Below are positions 1-12,369 of a DNA stretch of 64,000 nt, in pieces. The stretch comes from Mytilisepta virgata (Eukaryota > Mollusca > Bivalvia > Mytilida > Mytilidae). The position numbers and the translations under genes were made by a program. How positions within the stretch are numbered: position 1 is the stretch's first letter; every line of letters begins with the position of its first letter. The stretch is taken from assembly GCA_028015205.1 (NCBI GenBank), contig CM051516.1, positions 50,410,230 to 50,474,229 of the forward strand. The letters run 5' to 3'. The notes beneath the pieces were generated by a model, which made no database searches, had not been told where the DNA came from, and was given only the letters and a program-made list of their open reading frames with translations.

Positions 1-224
1 AAGTCACCCCCCCCCCCCCTTTTCCCGAGGTTATAGCGTAATTTTTAAAACTGTAAACCCTTCCATCTCAATTTAAATGTAAATACATGCATATTTATGA
101 TTGGTTTTGATAAATTTGTGTCACATTTTTTGTGATGAGGTCCTTTCTCAGGTAGGGGTTTCGAGTTTACCGACGCATACCCGTCATCAAATGGTGAAGC
201 TAAACCCCCCCGACTCGAGTCTGA
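1..224. other. AT-rich flank, no gene seen
   Basis: A C-tract lies near the left edge, followed by unremarkable sequence. I see no coding signal. Confidence 0.5.
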
Positions 225-1452
225 AACACAAGTCAAGGTCTCAGACAACCGTGTACCAACCAAGCACTATCTATAGACCAGTTGCTGAGAAATGAATATT
301 ATCCCAAAATGTGAAACAAGTCCGTCAAGCATGAAATAGAGGTCAAAGGTAAGGTGTCAGATGTTAACGTGGTATATACTAAGACCTTCTATCGACAAAA
401 TACTGTGGGAATAGTTACAAATGTAGTACAGTTGCTGGGACTGAATCATGAAAATGTATATTCAGTCACTCAAGCATGAAATGCAGGTCAAAGTTAACTG
501 ACAGGTTTTAAAATGGCATGTATCCACTAAGAACTATCTACATACCAAATATGATGGGCCTAGGTAACATAGTTGCTGAGAAATGGACTAATCTCAAAAA
601 TGTAACACAAGTCAATCAAGCATGAAATTGAAGTCAGGTTCAGAGACATGTGTCAGACTAGCATTTACCCACTAAGAACTATCTATTGACCAGATATGGT
701 TGGCTTAGGTATTACATTTGCTAAGAAATGGACTTAATCGCGAAAATGTGACACAGGTCACTCATCCATGAAATTGAGGTCAAGGTCAAAAGGCATGTGT
801 CATACCGACATGTACCCACTAAGAACTAACTATGGACCAAATATGGTGGGTATAGGTATTAAAGTTGGTGAGAAATGGACCTAATCTTGAAAATATGACA
901 GAGTCACTTAAGCATGAAATTGAGGTCAAAGTCCAGAGACAGATGTCAGACTTGCATGTACCCACTAAGGACTATCTATAGACCAAACACGTTGGGTCTA
1001 GGTATTAAAGTTGCTGGAAAATGGACCTTATCAAGAAACTTAGATGATAGTCACTCAACCATGAAAATGAGGTCAAGGTCCAGAGATAAGTGTCAGACTG
1101 GCATGTACCCAGCAAGATTTATCAATAGACAAAATACGGTAGGTCTAGGTATTAGCTACTAAAAAATGGACATAATCTTGGATGAGTCACTCAACCATGA
1201 AATTGAGGTCAAGGTCCAGAGACAAGTGTCAGACATGCATCAATAGGCCAAATACGGTGTCTAGTTATTACAGTTTCTGAGAAATGGACTTAATCGCGAA
1301 AATATGACGCATATCACTCAAGCATGAAATTGAGGTCAAGGTCAAAAGGCAGGTGTCAGATTGATATGTACCCACTAAGAACTATCTATTGACTAAATAT
1401 GATGGGTCTAGGTATTCTAGTTGCTGAGAAATGGACTTAACCACGAATTTGT
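225..1452. repeat. degenerate tandem array, unit about 145 bp
   Basis: The phrase GCATGAAATTGAGGTCAAGG and relatives recur near 330, 472, 617, 764, 910, 1048, 1192 and 1320. Each unit also carries a CCCACTAAGAACTATCTAT-like stretch and AGAAATGGACTTAATC. About eight diverged units are present. Short open frames across it (for example 914-1162) are repeat translations. Confidence 0.85.
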
Positions 1453-2229
1453 TCGCTCATTTTGGTTGGTAAAATACGGCAATCTCAAGAAAACGTTTTT
1501 CTTTGCAGAAAAATCAATTTGAAGTTTTCAAAACCATCGCTTAATGCGGTCTGCAGTAGTTCTCAGTTTCATATACGGATTGTACTCCGACGTTCGCGGC
1601 CCTGCCAATTCTAAAGAACCTGTATGACGTCAGAGGAATCTCGGACCACCGACTTACAGGTGTGGAGTAGAATCAAAATGATGGAAATCACCACTGGAAA
1701 CATTGCAACTGTAGTTGTGTATCATTTCAAATGGAATTTTATCACAGATTTTTGTCTGCTATGTGAGATCAATTATAATGAATGTATTCAATTTTTCCTG
1801 AAATACTGAGTATTTTTTTATTCCAAATCGAAGTACATTCCGGGGTACATGTTCCAATAAGAGTTCAATGTGTTTAAGTTATAAATTTTACTAAAATATT
1901 TGTTATTGGATCTTAATTTTACTTGAAATGACTTCAACAATTTATATACACGCGCATGTCTGAGTTAACAGATAATCGTAAGTTTTTTCTCCAATAATGG
2001 ACAAATTCAAGAAATAATCGTCACATTAGTAAATGCACAATTAATTTTGACAATAAATTAATTTAAAAGTAACGTTTTCCAAGAACGGATGATAACTCCA
2101 CCCTATTATACGTGAATGGAACAGAAGGTAAACTAGGTGTTTGTAAACCAAAACATATGTCTCCCCTTCACTTTATTCTAGATCAATCTTGTCTACCTCT
2201 AAGATAAAAATAAACAAAACCTATGCAGG
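1453..2229. other. AT-rich spacer, nothing recognised
   Basis: I found no coding exon, RNA gene or clear repeat on either strand in this stretch. Confidence 0.4.
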
Positions 2230-2610
2230 AAGGTCATGATGCAATGCGACACATATGGTGATATACCTATATATCAAACAGTATAAGCATATGTCAAAAG
2301 ACAAAAAGTAACAACCCGGACAAGGAAATACTATAATTTAACCTTGAGGTCAAAGTCTATGTCATTTGAAGGTCATAATGGTACGCGACACACCCCCTCA
2401 AGGTAATAAACCTACATACCAAAGGCTACAAGCCTAGGTCAAAAGACAAAAAGTTACAACCTAGACAAGGAAATACTATAATTTGACCTTGAGGTCAAAG
2501 GTCAAGCTCAAATGAAGGTCATAATTGTATGCGACACACCCCTCATGGTAATACACCTACATGCCAAAGGGTATAAGCCTAGGTCAAAAGACAAAAAAGT
2601 TAAGGCCAGG
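2230..2610. repeat. tandem array, unit about 150 bp, about 2.5 copies
   Basis: Repeated phrases are GAAGGTCATAATGGTACGCG, ACATACCAAAGGCTACAAGC and AGGTCAAAAGACAAAAAGTT. They recur three times at about 145-150 bp intervals. This family differs from the array at 225-1452, though both contain the phrase TTGAGGTCAA. Confidence 0.8.
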
Positions 2611-3207
2611 ACAAGCGTCGCTGAGAAGACGAATATGAAGACTACAAAAACAATATGTCTCCCTTTTAGGAAGGGGAGACATAACAATCAAAATGGCTGT
2701 ATTTTCAAAACATGGATGGAAATGTGTCAAAAATGTTTTAATGTATTTGGGGACCAGGCTCAGCCTACTTCAGGATGACAGGGATAAATGACTTTTGTCT
2801 CTGAAGCTAGAAGTGGAGGGAGACAGTGAGAAGTCATTACGCGACATTCCAAAGCACCAATCAGCACTGATTATGTTTTTTCTGTTTTTTTTAAGAGAAC
2901 TAGTCTTATTCTAATGTCGTTTTTTTTAAGAAATAAAGAATTCATTTTTGATTTACAGTTCAATTGGGTTAATCAAAGTTAACTTGCATGCCTGCTAAGC
3001 CAGTTTACAAAATGTGCACAACAGAGTCAACAAGAAGTTCATAAAATCGAATCATTACTTCATTCATAATATCTCTCTCATTGTTTTTAAGTTATTGTTA
3101 TTCCGGTCGGACTTACAGTGGTCCGAGTTATCAGCGGGCCGAGCAAATTTACCCACATTTTTCTTATTGGATTATTTCTCTTTGATTACTGATTGAAAAA
3201 AAATGGC
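2611..3207. other. AT-rich spacer, nothing recognised
   Basis: No supported gene. A 60-codon frame at 3014-3196 has no family resemblance. Confidence 0.4.
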
Positions 3208-3213
3208 GGCATG

Positions 3214-4049
3214 TATGGCAAGCCGTTCTCGTCAAAACTATGTTTAAAACATTTTTTCGAAAAAATTACACACTGAGATTAAAAAAAATGAAAAACACAC
3301 ATTGAGAAATTAAAATTACACACTGAGATTTTAAAAAGACACATTGAGATGAAATAAATTGGAAAACACATACTGAGAATTGTTAATTACACACTGAGAT
3401 TTCAAAAATACACATTGAGATTAATATGCAAATTACTAATGAATATTCATGAGATGAATAATTCAACAGATTAATATCTTGGTCTCTAGAACTCTTGTCA
3501 TTATAATGAAATGCGGTTCCTTCAACAAACATTCATAATAAATTTCAACATTTAACATCGTTTTTTGCTAACTCATATTCATAAGTTTGTTGCCATCTAT
3601 ATAAATCAGATTGTATAATATAATATATGCCGTCTCTGGTTATATTTTGTAAAGAGAGAAAGTGGGTATTTTTCTTGTTCTATTGGTTTTTTAATTTGTA
3701 TTTCTAATGTATTTTATAAAACATTTGGCGTCAGAGTGAAGGACTAACGGTCTGTCCCCTAGTTGTTTTAAGCTTGTAATAGATTAAGATTACGTATTCT
3801 AATTAGATATGTGCGTATAAAAAATGCGCACAAATCTCAGGTTGTAATTTCAAATTCTCAGTGTGTGTTTTTCTTTTTTCGTAATCTAAATGCGTCTTTA
3901 TGAAATCTCAGTGTGTAATTTCTTATTCTCAGTGTGTATTTTTAGGTTTTTAATCTCAGTGTGTATTTTTAGGTTTTTAATCTCAGTGTGTTTTTTTTTA
4001 ACTCGTAAAAATGTTTTAAACATAGTTTTGACGAGAACGGCTTGCCATA
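3214..4049. mobile_element. 836-bp foldback element with GGCATG target duplication
   Basis: The ends are inverted copies of about 43 bp beginning TATGGCAAGCCGTTCTCGTC. Just inside each end is an array of a 13-bp motif, ACACACTGAGATT: about seven copies on the left and about six reverse-complement copies on the right. The element is bracketed by a 6-bp direct repeat GGCATG at 3208-3213 and 4050-4055, which looks like a target-site duplication. No transposase frame is visible, so it is probably non-autonomous. The superfamily is not assigned. Confidence 0.8.
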
Positions 4050-4055
4050 GGCATG

Positions 4056-6193
4056 GATTTTATTTTCACTACACAAGTCGGAATTTCCTTCAAATAACGG
4101 CTGTCATATTTGCGATTTGGATCAGAAGAGTAATTAAATTTATTGTCAATTCAAACTTCGCTTTTGACACGTGTTCAGGCGAATTCAACTTCGCTGTTGG
4201 CGAAAGTTTTATTTGAGGTTTACTTCTTCGCCCGAATCGCCCTCCAAGTTGAGCCAATTGGGACAATACAAGTATGTTATACATAGATAAAAGATTAAAC
4301 ATTCATAATTGCTTTGCAAATTTCAACTCCAAAAAATCCAACTTCCAAGTTTATCTAGATAAACGATTATGTAAATTGCGCACACGGAAGTGTTTATACA
4401 CCTTGCCAATGCACATGTATGGGGATTCTTGGGAGTTATTTTTTGGTTCCCGAACCAACTATATCCATTCTACTATTAAATTCTTGATCCACTTCCCGTC
4501 AGTATTTTGAAATTGTAATATTCCTAATTATCAATGGAAATTTAAGCAAAGTTTGGCAGATTGATTTTTTATAATAAACAATTCAACAGGTAACTTTATC
4601 GATAATCTTTAAAATAAAACTATGAATGTAAAATTCTTCTATATCTGTATCATGTGGTATATACATGTATGCACTCAGTGGAAGTGTAATTCGTAGATTC
4701 GTTTTCATAAATTCATCCGCCGCATATCTTCGAAATAATGTTCGGAAATTCATGTAATTTCGGTAAATAACAAAAATTATGTAAGTTAAAAATATTAGTT
4801 CAGATATTATCAACAAGAAAGTACTCGTAATTTAAACATTCTGTCATCATTGGAACTACATTTTATGTACTAATGTCTAATGGCGTCGAAGAGGCCGTAC
4901 TTTCGGTTTTGGAGACCGATGCATAGGATCGATTTGCAATCTTTCCAAAAACACTGAAAAGCTTGGAGGTAAAATGTTAAAATTATTGTTTTTGGTATTA
5001 TATGGTTCAAATTAAACTTCTTCAGGTGAAATTGGAGGATTTTGGATGCATTTTTATGATTTTTTTTTATGTTATTATATAAGAATAATCTCAACTAAAT
5101 AGATCTGTTTAAAACAGAATTGTTTCACCTCACTTGGTTCATCACGGGTTAAATGCCACTGGACTTTTTTGATACAATATATTGCATATAAGATATATCA
5201 ATAAAGAAAAAACAATAAAACGAAACCCATTAAGAAATATAACTTTTATTCAGAATGAAAATAATAACAATAAAATTCCAAATATGGTTTCAAAACTCGA
5301 ACTTAAACACAGAATAAAAATAATTTTGAAACTTTGATTTTACTTCTACAAACATTTTGTATAGGATCCTAATTCCAACATCAAAATAACAATCATATTC
5401 ATTGTTGGAGAAATTGCAGGTCTGTTGTGGTATTGTGATCCCGAACTTTTACTTGATCATGTTATCCATTTTTATACACATGTGTAAAGTTTTTTTAAAT
5501 GTAGCTTTATGGCAAAATGCCCGGAAGAAACCAATCTCCTGGTGAACAGGTTATAGTTTGTAAACAGTTTATGTTCTGACACATTTGTTTTACAGGTCTA
5601 TATGTCTGATAGACATAATGTAGAATTCAGGAAAGGTAATACTTGTTATTCTAAAAAAAATATCTTTTCGTAGGAGACAAAAACCAAAAAATGGTGCCAC
5701 GGTAAAAGATCTAATGTACACAAGAGATTTTGTACATATATTAAGTCTACATTCATAAATAAGTACCTTGTGTTATAACGTACTTTATATACAAGATATC
5801 GCGAAAAAAAATGTAATGCTTCTGCAATTGCAGTTTAAAGGATTTTTGTGTGTAAATTAGTATTGAAGCTATGGCTACAAAAATATATCCTATCAAGTTC
5901 CATATTTTGTGCACAGAGACAATCATATAACCAGTAAAGTCCAAAACATTGTAATTAGGAATGTTTAATACTATAGTAGTCGTAACTTCGTTGAAATACC
6001 GTTAATTTTCATTATTTCAATGTTAAAAAGACAATTTGAGATGACAGTTGTTTTCAGATAATTATCAGGTATAAACCCAATATAAAGTAGTAATTTTGGG
6101 ATTACTTACAGATATCGGAAGATTTGAGATAAAAAGTATAAAATAAAGCAAGCTGTGTAAATAAGTTGGCTCCAGATCTAGATAAACACTATG
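4056..6193. other. AT-rich intergenic, nothing recognised
   Basis: Several short frames occur but none has composition, splice sites or motifs that support a gene. Confidence 0.4.
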
Positions 6194-6195
6194 TA

Positions 6196-6362
6196 GTTGA
6201 CTCTCGTTATCTCGAATACATTTAAGTCGAAATTCCTGGTAACTCAAAGTATCTGTTTGGACCCTCAACAGCAGTAACTATACAGATATACTCCTGATAT
6301 CTCGAATTTTCGTTTAAATAGAACCAGATTTTCAGGTCCCAATGTATTCGACATAACGAGAG
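6196..6362. mobile_element. pogo/mariner-like MITE, degraded copy
   Basis: The left end GTTGACTCTCGTTATCTCGA is mirrored on the right by ATAACGAGAGT, with ATGTATTCGA in the inner part. It matches the better-preserved copy at 51208-51382 and is flanked by TA on both sides. Confidence 0.65.
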
Positions 6363-6521
6363 TATATTTTACATGATACACAACACAAATAAAATGAATA
6401 TTTGACAACTGTAATAAAAATACAGATATACATCAACAATACTATAATGAATATAACCGTGAAAAATAAACAAGGAATGTTCAAAACGTATTACAACTGC
6501 AAGATCAGGCATAAAATATTC

Positions 6522-7517
6522 TTTGTTTGCTGTAGCCCGGCCCATACTAAGAAGGGTATGGTATGTAGGCTGGCATTTTTTAGGCTGCTTGACATTTGAG
6601 CCAATTTTTGAAAATTACACTTCATCATTTGAGCCAAAATATTTTCCACATTTGAGCCAATTTAAGTTTTACCTGAGCATGATCATTATGAATAAGTGGT
6701 TAACTGTTAACCATGGGTCTGCGAAAGACTTTAGAAGGACGTGCAGAAATATCTGAAGCTTTTCGTTTAAGTTGAACTCTTACTTGTTGTCGTTCAAGTT
6801 TTCTTTCATCGCTGGGATGGTTATGTTCATTTGTAGATTTTACAATAACCTTGCAGTCAGAATCTGTTCTCAGTCTAGAAGTACAGTTATTTTTTGTGCA
6901 TTGCCAAGATATCTCTGAATTCTTCAGCAATGATACAAAACGGAATGTAAATCCATCAAAAACTAAACTTTTCTTTCCTTTGTTTGTCTCTGATACAACC
7001 AACTCCATTTTATGTTTACACGAAGAAAATATGGCGATATGTGAACTCTTTTTGTAAATTTAACTCACGACCCTTATTATTTTATAAAATAATGAGAATA
7101 CAAAACTTTTGTTTGAGAAAAAAATATTTAATGAACATTACAATCCCAGAATTATGAGGAAATATATTGAATTACAGACAGTTTTTTTTCTATTTGTGGT
7201 AAAACAGTAACTATTTTCTGTTATTGACTTTTAAGACAATTATTTTTTGGCTCAAATGTGGAATTTTTTTTTGCTCAAACGTGGATTTTTTTTTGCTCAA
7301 ACGTGGATTTTTTTTTGGCTCAAATGTCGTATGAATTGGCTCAAATGTCGTGCACCGATTTTTTATGATTAAATTCATGAAGTCAATTTAATAAAAAACA
7401 ATTGATGTGACTCTACTGAAGTTGGGAATTAAAAAAAATTATCACTCACAAGGTCAATTTTTTTGGGGGGTTGGGCCAATTTTGCAGGGGCGGGCTGTCG
7501 GGTTACAGCAAGCAAAC
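6522..7517. mobile_element. TIR element carrying a FLYWCH exon
   Basis: The outer ends are imperfect inverted copies: TTTGCTGTAGCCCGGCCC on the left, and the reverse complement of the GGTTACAGCAAGCAAAC segment on the right. Inside them, short copies of CATTTGAGCCAA lie on the left (6590-6660). Reverse-complement copies, TTGGCTCAAATG, form an array on the right (7247-7352). Together they bracket the FLYWCH reading frame. I could not find a target-site duplication, so the boundaries are approximate. Confidence 0.55.
6700..7008 (-). CDS. FLYWCH-type zinc-finger exon (102 aa, probably N-terminal fragment)
   Basis: The frame opens with MELVVSETNKGKKSLVFDGF and shows the FLYWCH pattern: an aromatic-rich start, W at WQC, a CTKNNC-type pair and a closing HNHP. 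These Cys and His residues are the zinc ligands of the family. A basic tail (VRVQLKRKAS) follows. FLYWCH domains bind DNA or protein, and in molluscs they commonly precede a MULE-type transposase domain. Here nothing of that kind follows. The frame ends at 6700, next to a possible splice donor (ATG|GTTAAC) in a 17-bp palindrome at 6697-6713. It sits in the middle of an inverted-repeat element, so I read it as an exon of a Mutator-like transposase gene kept in, or captured by, a non-autonomous element. Expression is unknown. Confidence 0.65.
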   Translation of the reverse strand: MELVVSETNKGKKSLVFDGFTFRFVSLLKNSEISWQCTKNNCTSRLRTDSDCKVIVKSTNEHNHPSDERKLERQQVRVQLKRKASDISARPSKVFRRPMVNS

Positions 7518-7519
7518 CT

Positions 7520-8387
7520 GATTTTAATTATGGCTAACTGGTAAATGCATTATCTATTTAATACTTATACAGATAAACAACCTGGCAAGGTCAAAAATTT
7601 TTATGCAAGAAAAACTAAATTATTCTTACAAGACTGGCCTTGACATTTGAACAACTAACCAGAATATCAACCATTAGGAAGACTTCCCTAAATTTTATTT
7701 GAGTACCTACAACTCCTTCATAGACTATACATAATGTCTTGGTATTCAAGTAAATAAGTAATATGTTTCTAATGATGAAAATTCAATTTTAAATGAATAT
7801 TCAAATTTTTTCTGCACAATAATATGGTTATTGTGTGAATACTGGTGAATACTTTACGTGGTAGATTTTTTTTTTTTCAATCGGGACCTGGTACAATATT
7901 ATGAGTGTCACAGGGTAACTTTCGTGCAGCGTGTATTTGAAGTTTTAATTACCCACTTTTATGTTCTGGAAGGTCGTTGTCATCGTATTTCTTGCAAATT
8001 TATAACAATCAAACGTACATACGAGATTTTTATTTTTCGTTTACTGTTGGAATAACATTTTATTTCTCGTCCTTCCTGTCTGTACGACCCTCTGTTATAT
8101 TCTACCCAGCATAGTATCCATCAATAATCTATTCCAAACGCACTTTTAGAATCTTAAATTTATCACAATGACAACATGTAAGAAAATAATAGTTGTGCAG
8201 TGTACACAATAATATACAAGAATGATTCGTACAATACACGGTAAAATAAAATTCTACTGATATACCTTATTACACGGTACGATATGACTTATTTACATGG
8301 AACTTCTAAATACTTTTCAAATCAGATCTTAATTTTTTTTGAGATTACAAAGCAATTTCTTGTCTATTTCTTATCAAATGGAGCACA
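7520..8387. other. AT-rich, 3' flank of the PLAC8-like gene
   Basis: No coding feature. The region lies downstream of the minus-strand PLAC8-like gene. Confidence 0.4.
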
Positions 8388-8393
8388 TTTATT
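8388..8393 (-). promoter_or_regulatory. candidate polyadenylation signal AATAAA
   Basis: AATAAA on the minus strand begins three bases after the PLAC8-like stop codon. It is very close to the stop, so a more distal signal may be used instead. Confidence 0.4.
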
Positions 8394-8396
8394 ACC

Positions 8397-8492
8397 CTAT
8401 GGTATGCCCATATTGGTCAGCTCTCTGGATTCCTGGCACGCAGCGCATAGTCCACAACAAGCAACAACCAAACAGTCATCGCACATAGAACC
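8397..8492 (-). CDS. PLAC8-like gene, last coding exon
   Basis: The acceptor is CAATTTAG. The exon encodes the final CxxC and CC cluster and QESREL, then a TAG stop. At 32 codons it is too short for most frame scans, but the family signature is clear. Confidence 0.85.
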   Translation of the reverse strand, partial: GSMCDDCLVVACCGLCAACQESRELTNMGIP

Positions 8493-11400
8493 CTAAATTG
8501 AAAACAATTTAAATTATAAGAAGTGTGATATCTTTGTAATATATAATTCTTCTCAGGTCAATATTGAATAGATATATAATGGCTTGGAGGGATATTTGCG
8601 AAAAATATTAGTCGAAAGACGGTAAAATATCCTGAGCCCCAGACGAGGGATATTCAGTCTCAAGACTAATGTTTTTCGCAGTTATTCCAAATGCTTATGA
8701 TATACATGTATCTGTTTAATCACACCGAATATCATTTATTAAAACTCATTTAAACTGCAAAGATATACAAGAAATACACCGGCAATTAAGCAATTTAAAT
8801 CCAATTGAATATACAAGACTTAATGGAGTGTAAAAATATGTATTCTGTTGATTTTTGTCCCGTATTTTCTCCACTTTTTCAGAATTTTTTATATAAGTTG
8901 CAATTATCATAAATATTTTAAAAAGTTTTCGTATTTTATTAACCATGTTAACATAGAACAAAGATTCGAAACATATAATTCAAAAATATAAACAGGAATT
9001 ATTACAAAAAAGAAATAGTTCTATATCAAAAATAATTATAATTTGGGAAAAACAACACTGGCGAAGTAAAAATGACCCCAGAAATAATAATCCTAGAAAA
9101 ACATACTTGGTCTCCATTTTAATTTAGAAATTGAAATCTTCAATTAAATTTCAAAAATGTAAACCGAACCTTCTATGCGGGGATCTTGGATTTGTATTTC
9201 GCAATGAAATTGCGTTATTGCGGTAATATTTAATTAAGCAAGCTAAAATGTTATCCTTAACAGATATCACGCCTAACAATAGGCTTTAAATCAAACATAC
9301 TAATCATAAATCATGGTACCATATAACTATATCTTTTGCAAAATATTTAAGTTAAACCGAATATCTAATCATAATAATAATTTTTTTAATGTTAAATGAT
9401 TATTCCCGTTTTATAGAATGTTAAATTTTACCAAAATAGATACTATCACAGAAATGAAATTAACTTCAGCAAAAATGTTATTTCAAAAAGGGAGATAATA
9501 AAATATTAATCAAGTGAATAATACTCTTCCCAATGACGGGCGTTTTTTAGAACATTTTCACACGAAACTCAGTTTTCTAAGAAAAAGAAATTCTTCTGAG
9601 GGCAAACTTGGGAACTACTGAATGTCACTATTATATTTTATATCTCAAACATTTCCAACATTTTGTGGTTTCAGAGTTTTTACCGCTCAAAGAAAACTGT
9701 CTCTTCCTTTAGTATTAATGATGATTCAGTAGAGGCTATAAAAACGCAGCTATATAACCCTTCAAAAACTTTCTCTGTATAACATACAGATTCTGCCATC
9801 TTACTTACCCGAATGCCACCAACACTTCTGACTCTGTTTCGAAGAAGGATCTCTCCGCCTGGTACACAAAATGGGGCACAGAAACATTCTCCCATTCTTG
9901 ACGACAAGTTACAAACAGCACATGGGTAGCAAAACATTGTAAACAAACCTTGAACAGATAAAAACGATCAGCAATAATTCTCTATTAACAGTCAAGAAAA
10001 TAACTAGAGTCTCCCATGAGCCTATATCGCTCACCTGGTTTTACTCTGCCCACCTTTAGCAGAACTCATAATTTGACTGTTAGTCATACTGGTTGGTGGA
10101 TGGTGTGATTTACGAGTTGCCATCTAATTGCAACTAAGTGCGGATTCATTTGGCATTATGGTGTCAGACAAGAGGTTTTTGAAGTGAATTTTCCCAAAGG
10201 GACCTATGATAAACTAAGATGGGCTTTTGGAACCATCTTAGTTGGCGGTATGAATCATCACAGATACATTTGATAGAAAATTCTGCCACAGTTTTGTCCC
10301 CATTGGTCCAGTGTTTTCAAGATAAAAAAATTTGGAATACACCCATCTAAGAACCATTGCTGCCAATTTTGATTCATTTTGGCTTTCTATTTTAAGACAC
10401 TAAGATCTGTAAGTGAATTTTCCCATAGGGTCCCATGTTAAACTAAGATCGACTTTGACGCCTATCTTGATTGACAAGCCAGATCATCGGACACATATTT
10501 GAAAGGGAATCAGCTAAGGATCATTCTACCACAGTTTTGTCTCAATTGGCACAGTGGTTTCAGAGGAGAAGACCCTCAAAGATTTTTCATATTTTAAACT
10601 AATTTCGGTTGCAGCAGCCATTTTGGTTGGCAATCCGGGACATTGAAAATTTTTCTGAAAGAGAACCATAAAAAAAAACATTGAAACCAGGTGGTTTTAG
10701 ATAAGATCTTTTGACGATTTTTTTAAAGTTTGCCTGTGTCAGTCATCTTGGTCAACAATTCTACGGCAGTCATCTTGGTTGATAGTCTCTCTCGTCGGAT
10801 ATAATTCTAAAACAGGACCATCTAACGACAATTATCGCCAAGTCTAGTTACAATGTGCCAAGTGGTTTCAGACAAGAAGATCTGTACGTGAGTTTTCCCA
10901 TAAGGTCCTTTGTTAAACTAATTCCGTCTGTGGCAGCCATCTTGGTTGACAGTCCAGATTATTGGACAAAATTCTGAAAGAAGATCATCTAAGGACCATT
11001 GCTGCGAAGTCTGGTTCGACTTGGCCAATTGGTTTCAGATAAGAAATTTCAAAATTAATTTTCTCATAGGGTCCTATCTATCTTGAACTATGTGCGACTT
11101 TAGAAGCCATCTTGGATGACAGTCTGGATCATCGGCCACACTTATGAAAGAGAATCACAATCAAGACCGAAATGGGAAAAGAAGGAATTTGACTGTATTG
11201 AGACACTCATTCCTGTGGCCTTTCATCTAACAGATTCTACAATCAGATAAGAATCCAACAATTGCAGTAGTTTAAAAAAATAATACAAGAATATGAATGC
11301 ACCAAAATACAGTGTAAAACATTTATTCTTTTAATTTTTGTCAAGTGTTTTCTGTTCCGTAAAAAATATGTTTATTCTGTAAAATCGCGTTAAAACGTAG

Positions 11401-12017
11401 GTTTGTAAAGATATATCTGGTGCAAGTGACAGGTGCATCTTTTGCAAAGGTTGTTTAATTTAACCCAAACAAAAAATAATACTTCAATTTTCGTTATTCT
11501 GTACATTTATTATTTTCATTAAATTCTTTATTCATTTTAGTATTATTATCAATATAATTATTGCATTTATTCTTTAATCTCTATTTATTTAAAGTTTATT
11601 GTTCTATAACCCTATGACCAATCAATTAAAACATATATACATAAAGTGTTTTTTCCTTGTTAAACAACTACACTCATATGACGTAATTTTGTCAACAAGA
11701 TTATGTGCATTTATCTTATGTTAAATAATCTGTGCTATCTACTTACAATTTGTCATATCGGAAAAGCAATCAAAAAGTCCAGAAGTCCATGTTCTGTGTC
11801 CGTCCAGTGTTGTAGCCATCAACTGGTTGCCTTGGGATGTTGGTTGGTTTACAACTACAGTTACATTTGAAGCAGAAGCACTGTGCTGGGGAGGATATGC
11901 CGACATCGGTTGTGGTGGCGGCTGTCCATATTGTGTCCCCATTGTTTGAGCGGGTCCGTAATTCACTTCTGGATCATTGTACCCGTATTTGGGATCGTTT
12001 ACCGGAGAAGGATCCAT
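8397..12017 (-). CDS. PLAC8/cornifelin-family cysteine-rich protein (gene model, 3 coding exons)
   Basis: Joining 12017-11747, 9948-9809 and 8492-8397 gives an open frame of 168 aa, with GT-AG junctions and matching phases. Residues 1-75 are a Pro/Gln/Tyr-rich, probably disordered head. The PLAC8 domain starts at WTSGLFDCFSDMTN, continues with the CYPCAVC cluster and the SRMGECFCAPFCVPGG stretch, and ends with CDDCLVVACCGLCAACQESR and REL, which is the expected end of the family. PLAC8 proteins are small, Cys-rich and often membrane-associated. Animal members have been linked to secretion, metal handling and immunity, but no specific role can be read here. An acceptor at 12036-12037 (TTTTTCAG) 18 bases before the ATG implies an upstream non-coding exon. 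Intron 1 holds a Helitron-like tandem array. Confidence 0.85.
8586..8692. repeat. imperfect hairpin, MITE-like
   Basis: GGATATTTGCGAAAAATATT on the left pairs with the AATGTTTTTCGCAGTTATTCC segment on the right. Inner stretches around GTCGAAAGAC also pair. It lies downstream of PLAC8-like exon 3's acceptor, in the intron. Confidence 0.5.
8700..9808. other. PLAC8-like intron 2, remainder
   Basis: AT-rich intron sequence. I see no exon, RNA gene or well-formed repeat in it. Confidence 0.5.
9809..9948 (-). CDS. PLAC8-like gene, second coding exon
   Basis: The acceptor is TTCAAG and the donor is CGG|GTAAGT. The exon carries CYPCAVC, the ECFCAPFC cluster and RNRVRSVGG. It joins the previous exon through a TGT codon and ends in phase 0. 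Confidence 0.85.
10004..11225 (-). repeat. Helitron-like tandem array, unit about 165 bp (PLAC8-like intron 1)
   Basis: The units share GAATTTTCCCATAGGGTCC, CAGCCATCTTGGTTGACAG, CCAGATCATCGG and CAAGTGGTTTCAGA-type phrases. The left edge is CTAGAGTCTCCCATGAGCC followed by GCTCACCTGG. In reverse complement this gives a terminal hairpin followed by CTAG, as at a Helitron 3' end. The same edge pattern occurs at 45863. Unit family members reappear at 42236-43215. Confidence 0.55.
11226..11740. other. PLAC8-like intron 1, remainder
   Basis: AT-rich intron, nothing recognised. Confidence 0.4.
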
Positions 12018-12035
12018 TCTGTACAGAGCTCTATT
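11747..12035 (-). CDS. PLAC8-like gene, first coding exon (CDS 12017-11747)
   Basis: It contains 18 bases of 5' UTR, the ATG at 12017-12015, the Pro/Gln-rich head and the start of the PLAC8 domain. The donor is AATT|GTAAGT at 11746-11741. It ends in phase 1. Confidence 0.85.
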
Positions 12036-12369
12036 CTGAAAAATGTGGTAAAAATAGTTTTTATAGATTATAATGATAGAATCGAGAAGAAAGAATGGTG
12101 TTGTAGGGTTAGCGAATCGTTCGTTTAGACTGTAAAGGGCGTGATAAAAATTTCAAGAAAAAAATATATTGACATCATTTGCAAAAATGGCTTCGAAGAA
12201 TGATACTTGTCCGAATGAAAAATAATGGTCCTGTGTTAAGGAAAACTGAGAGCCCAAGCACGTTAAAGACGGCAGATGTCAAAACAAAAAGCTATAATGC
12301 TATGGTTACAGGAGCCGTACGTTCTATCATCCATCAAGTGGAGGGGGAGTAGTGTTGGTTGCCACACCC

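Noticed and set aside
914..1162. 82-codon frame with repeated SKSRDRCQTCMYP
   Set aside because: It is a tandem-array translation with the period of the DNA repeat.
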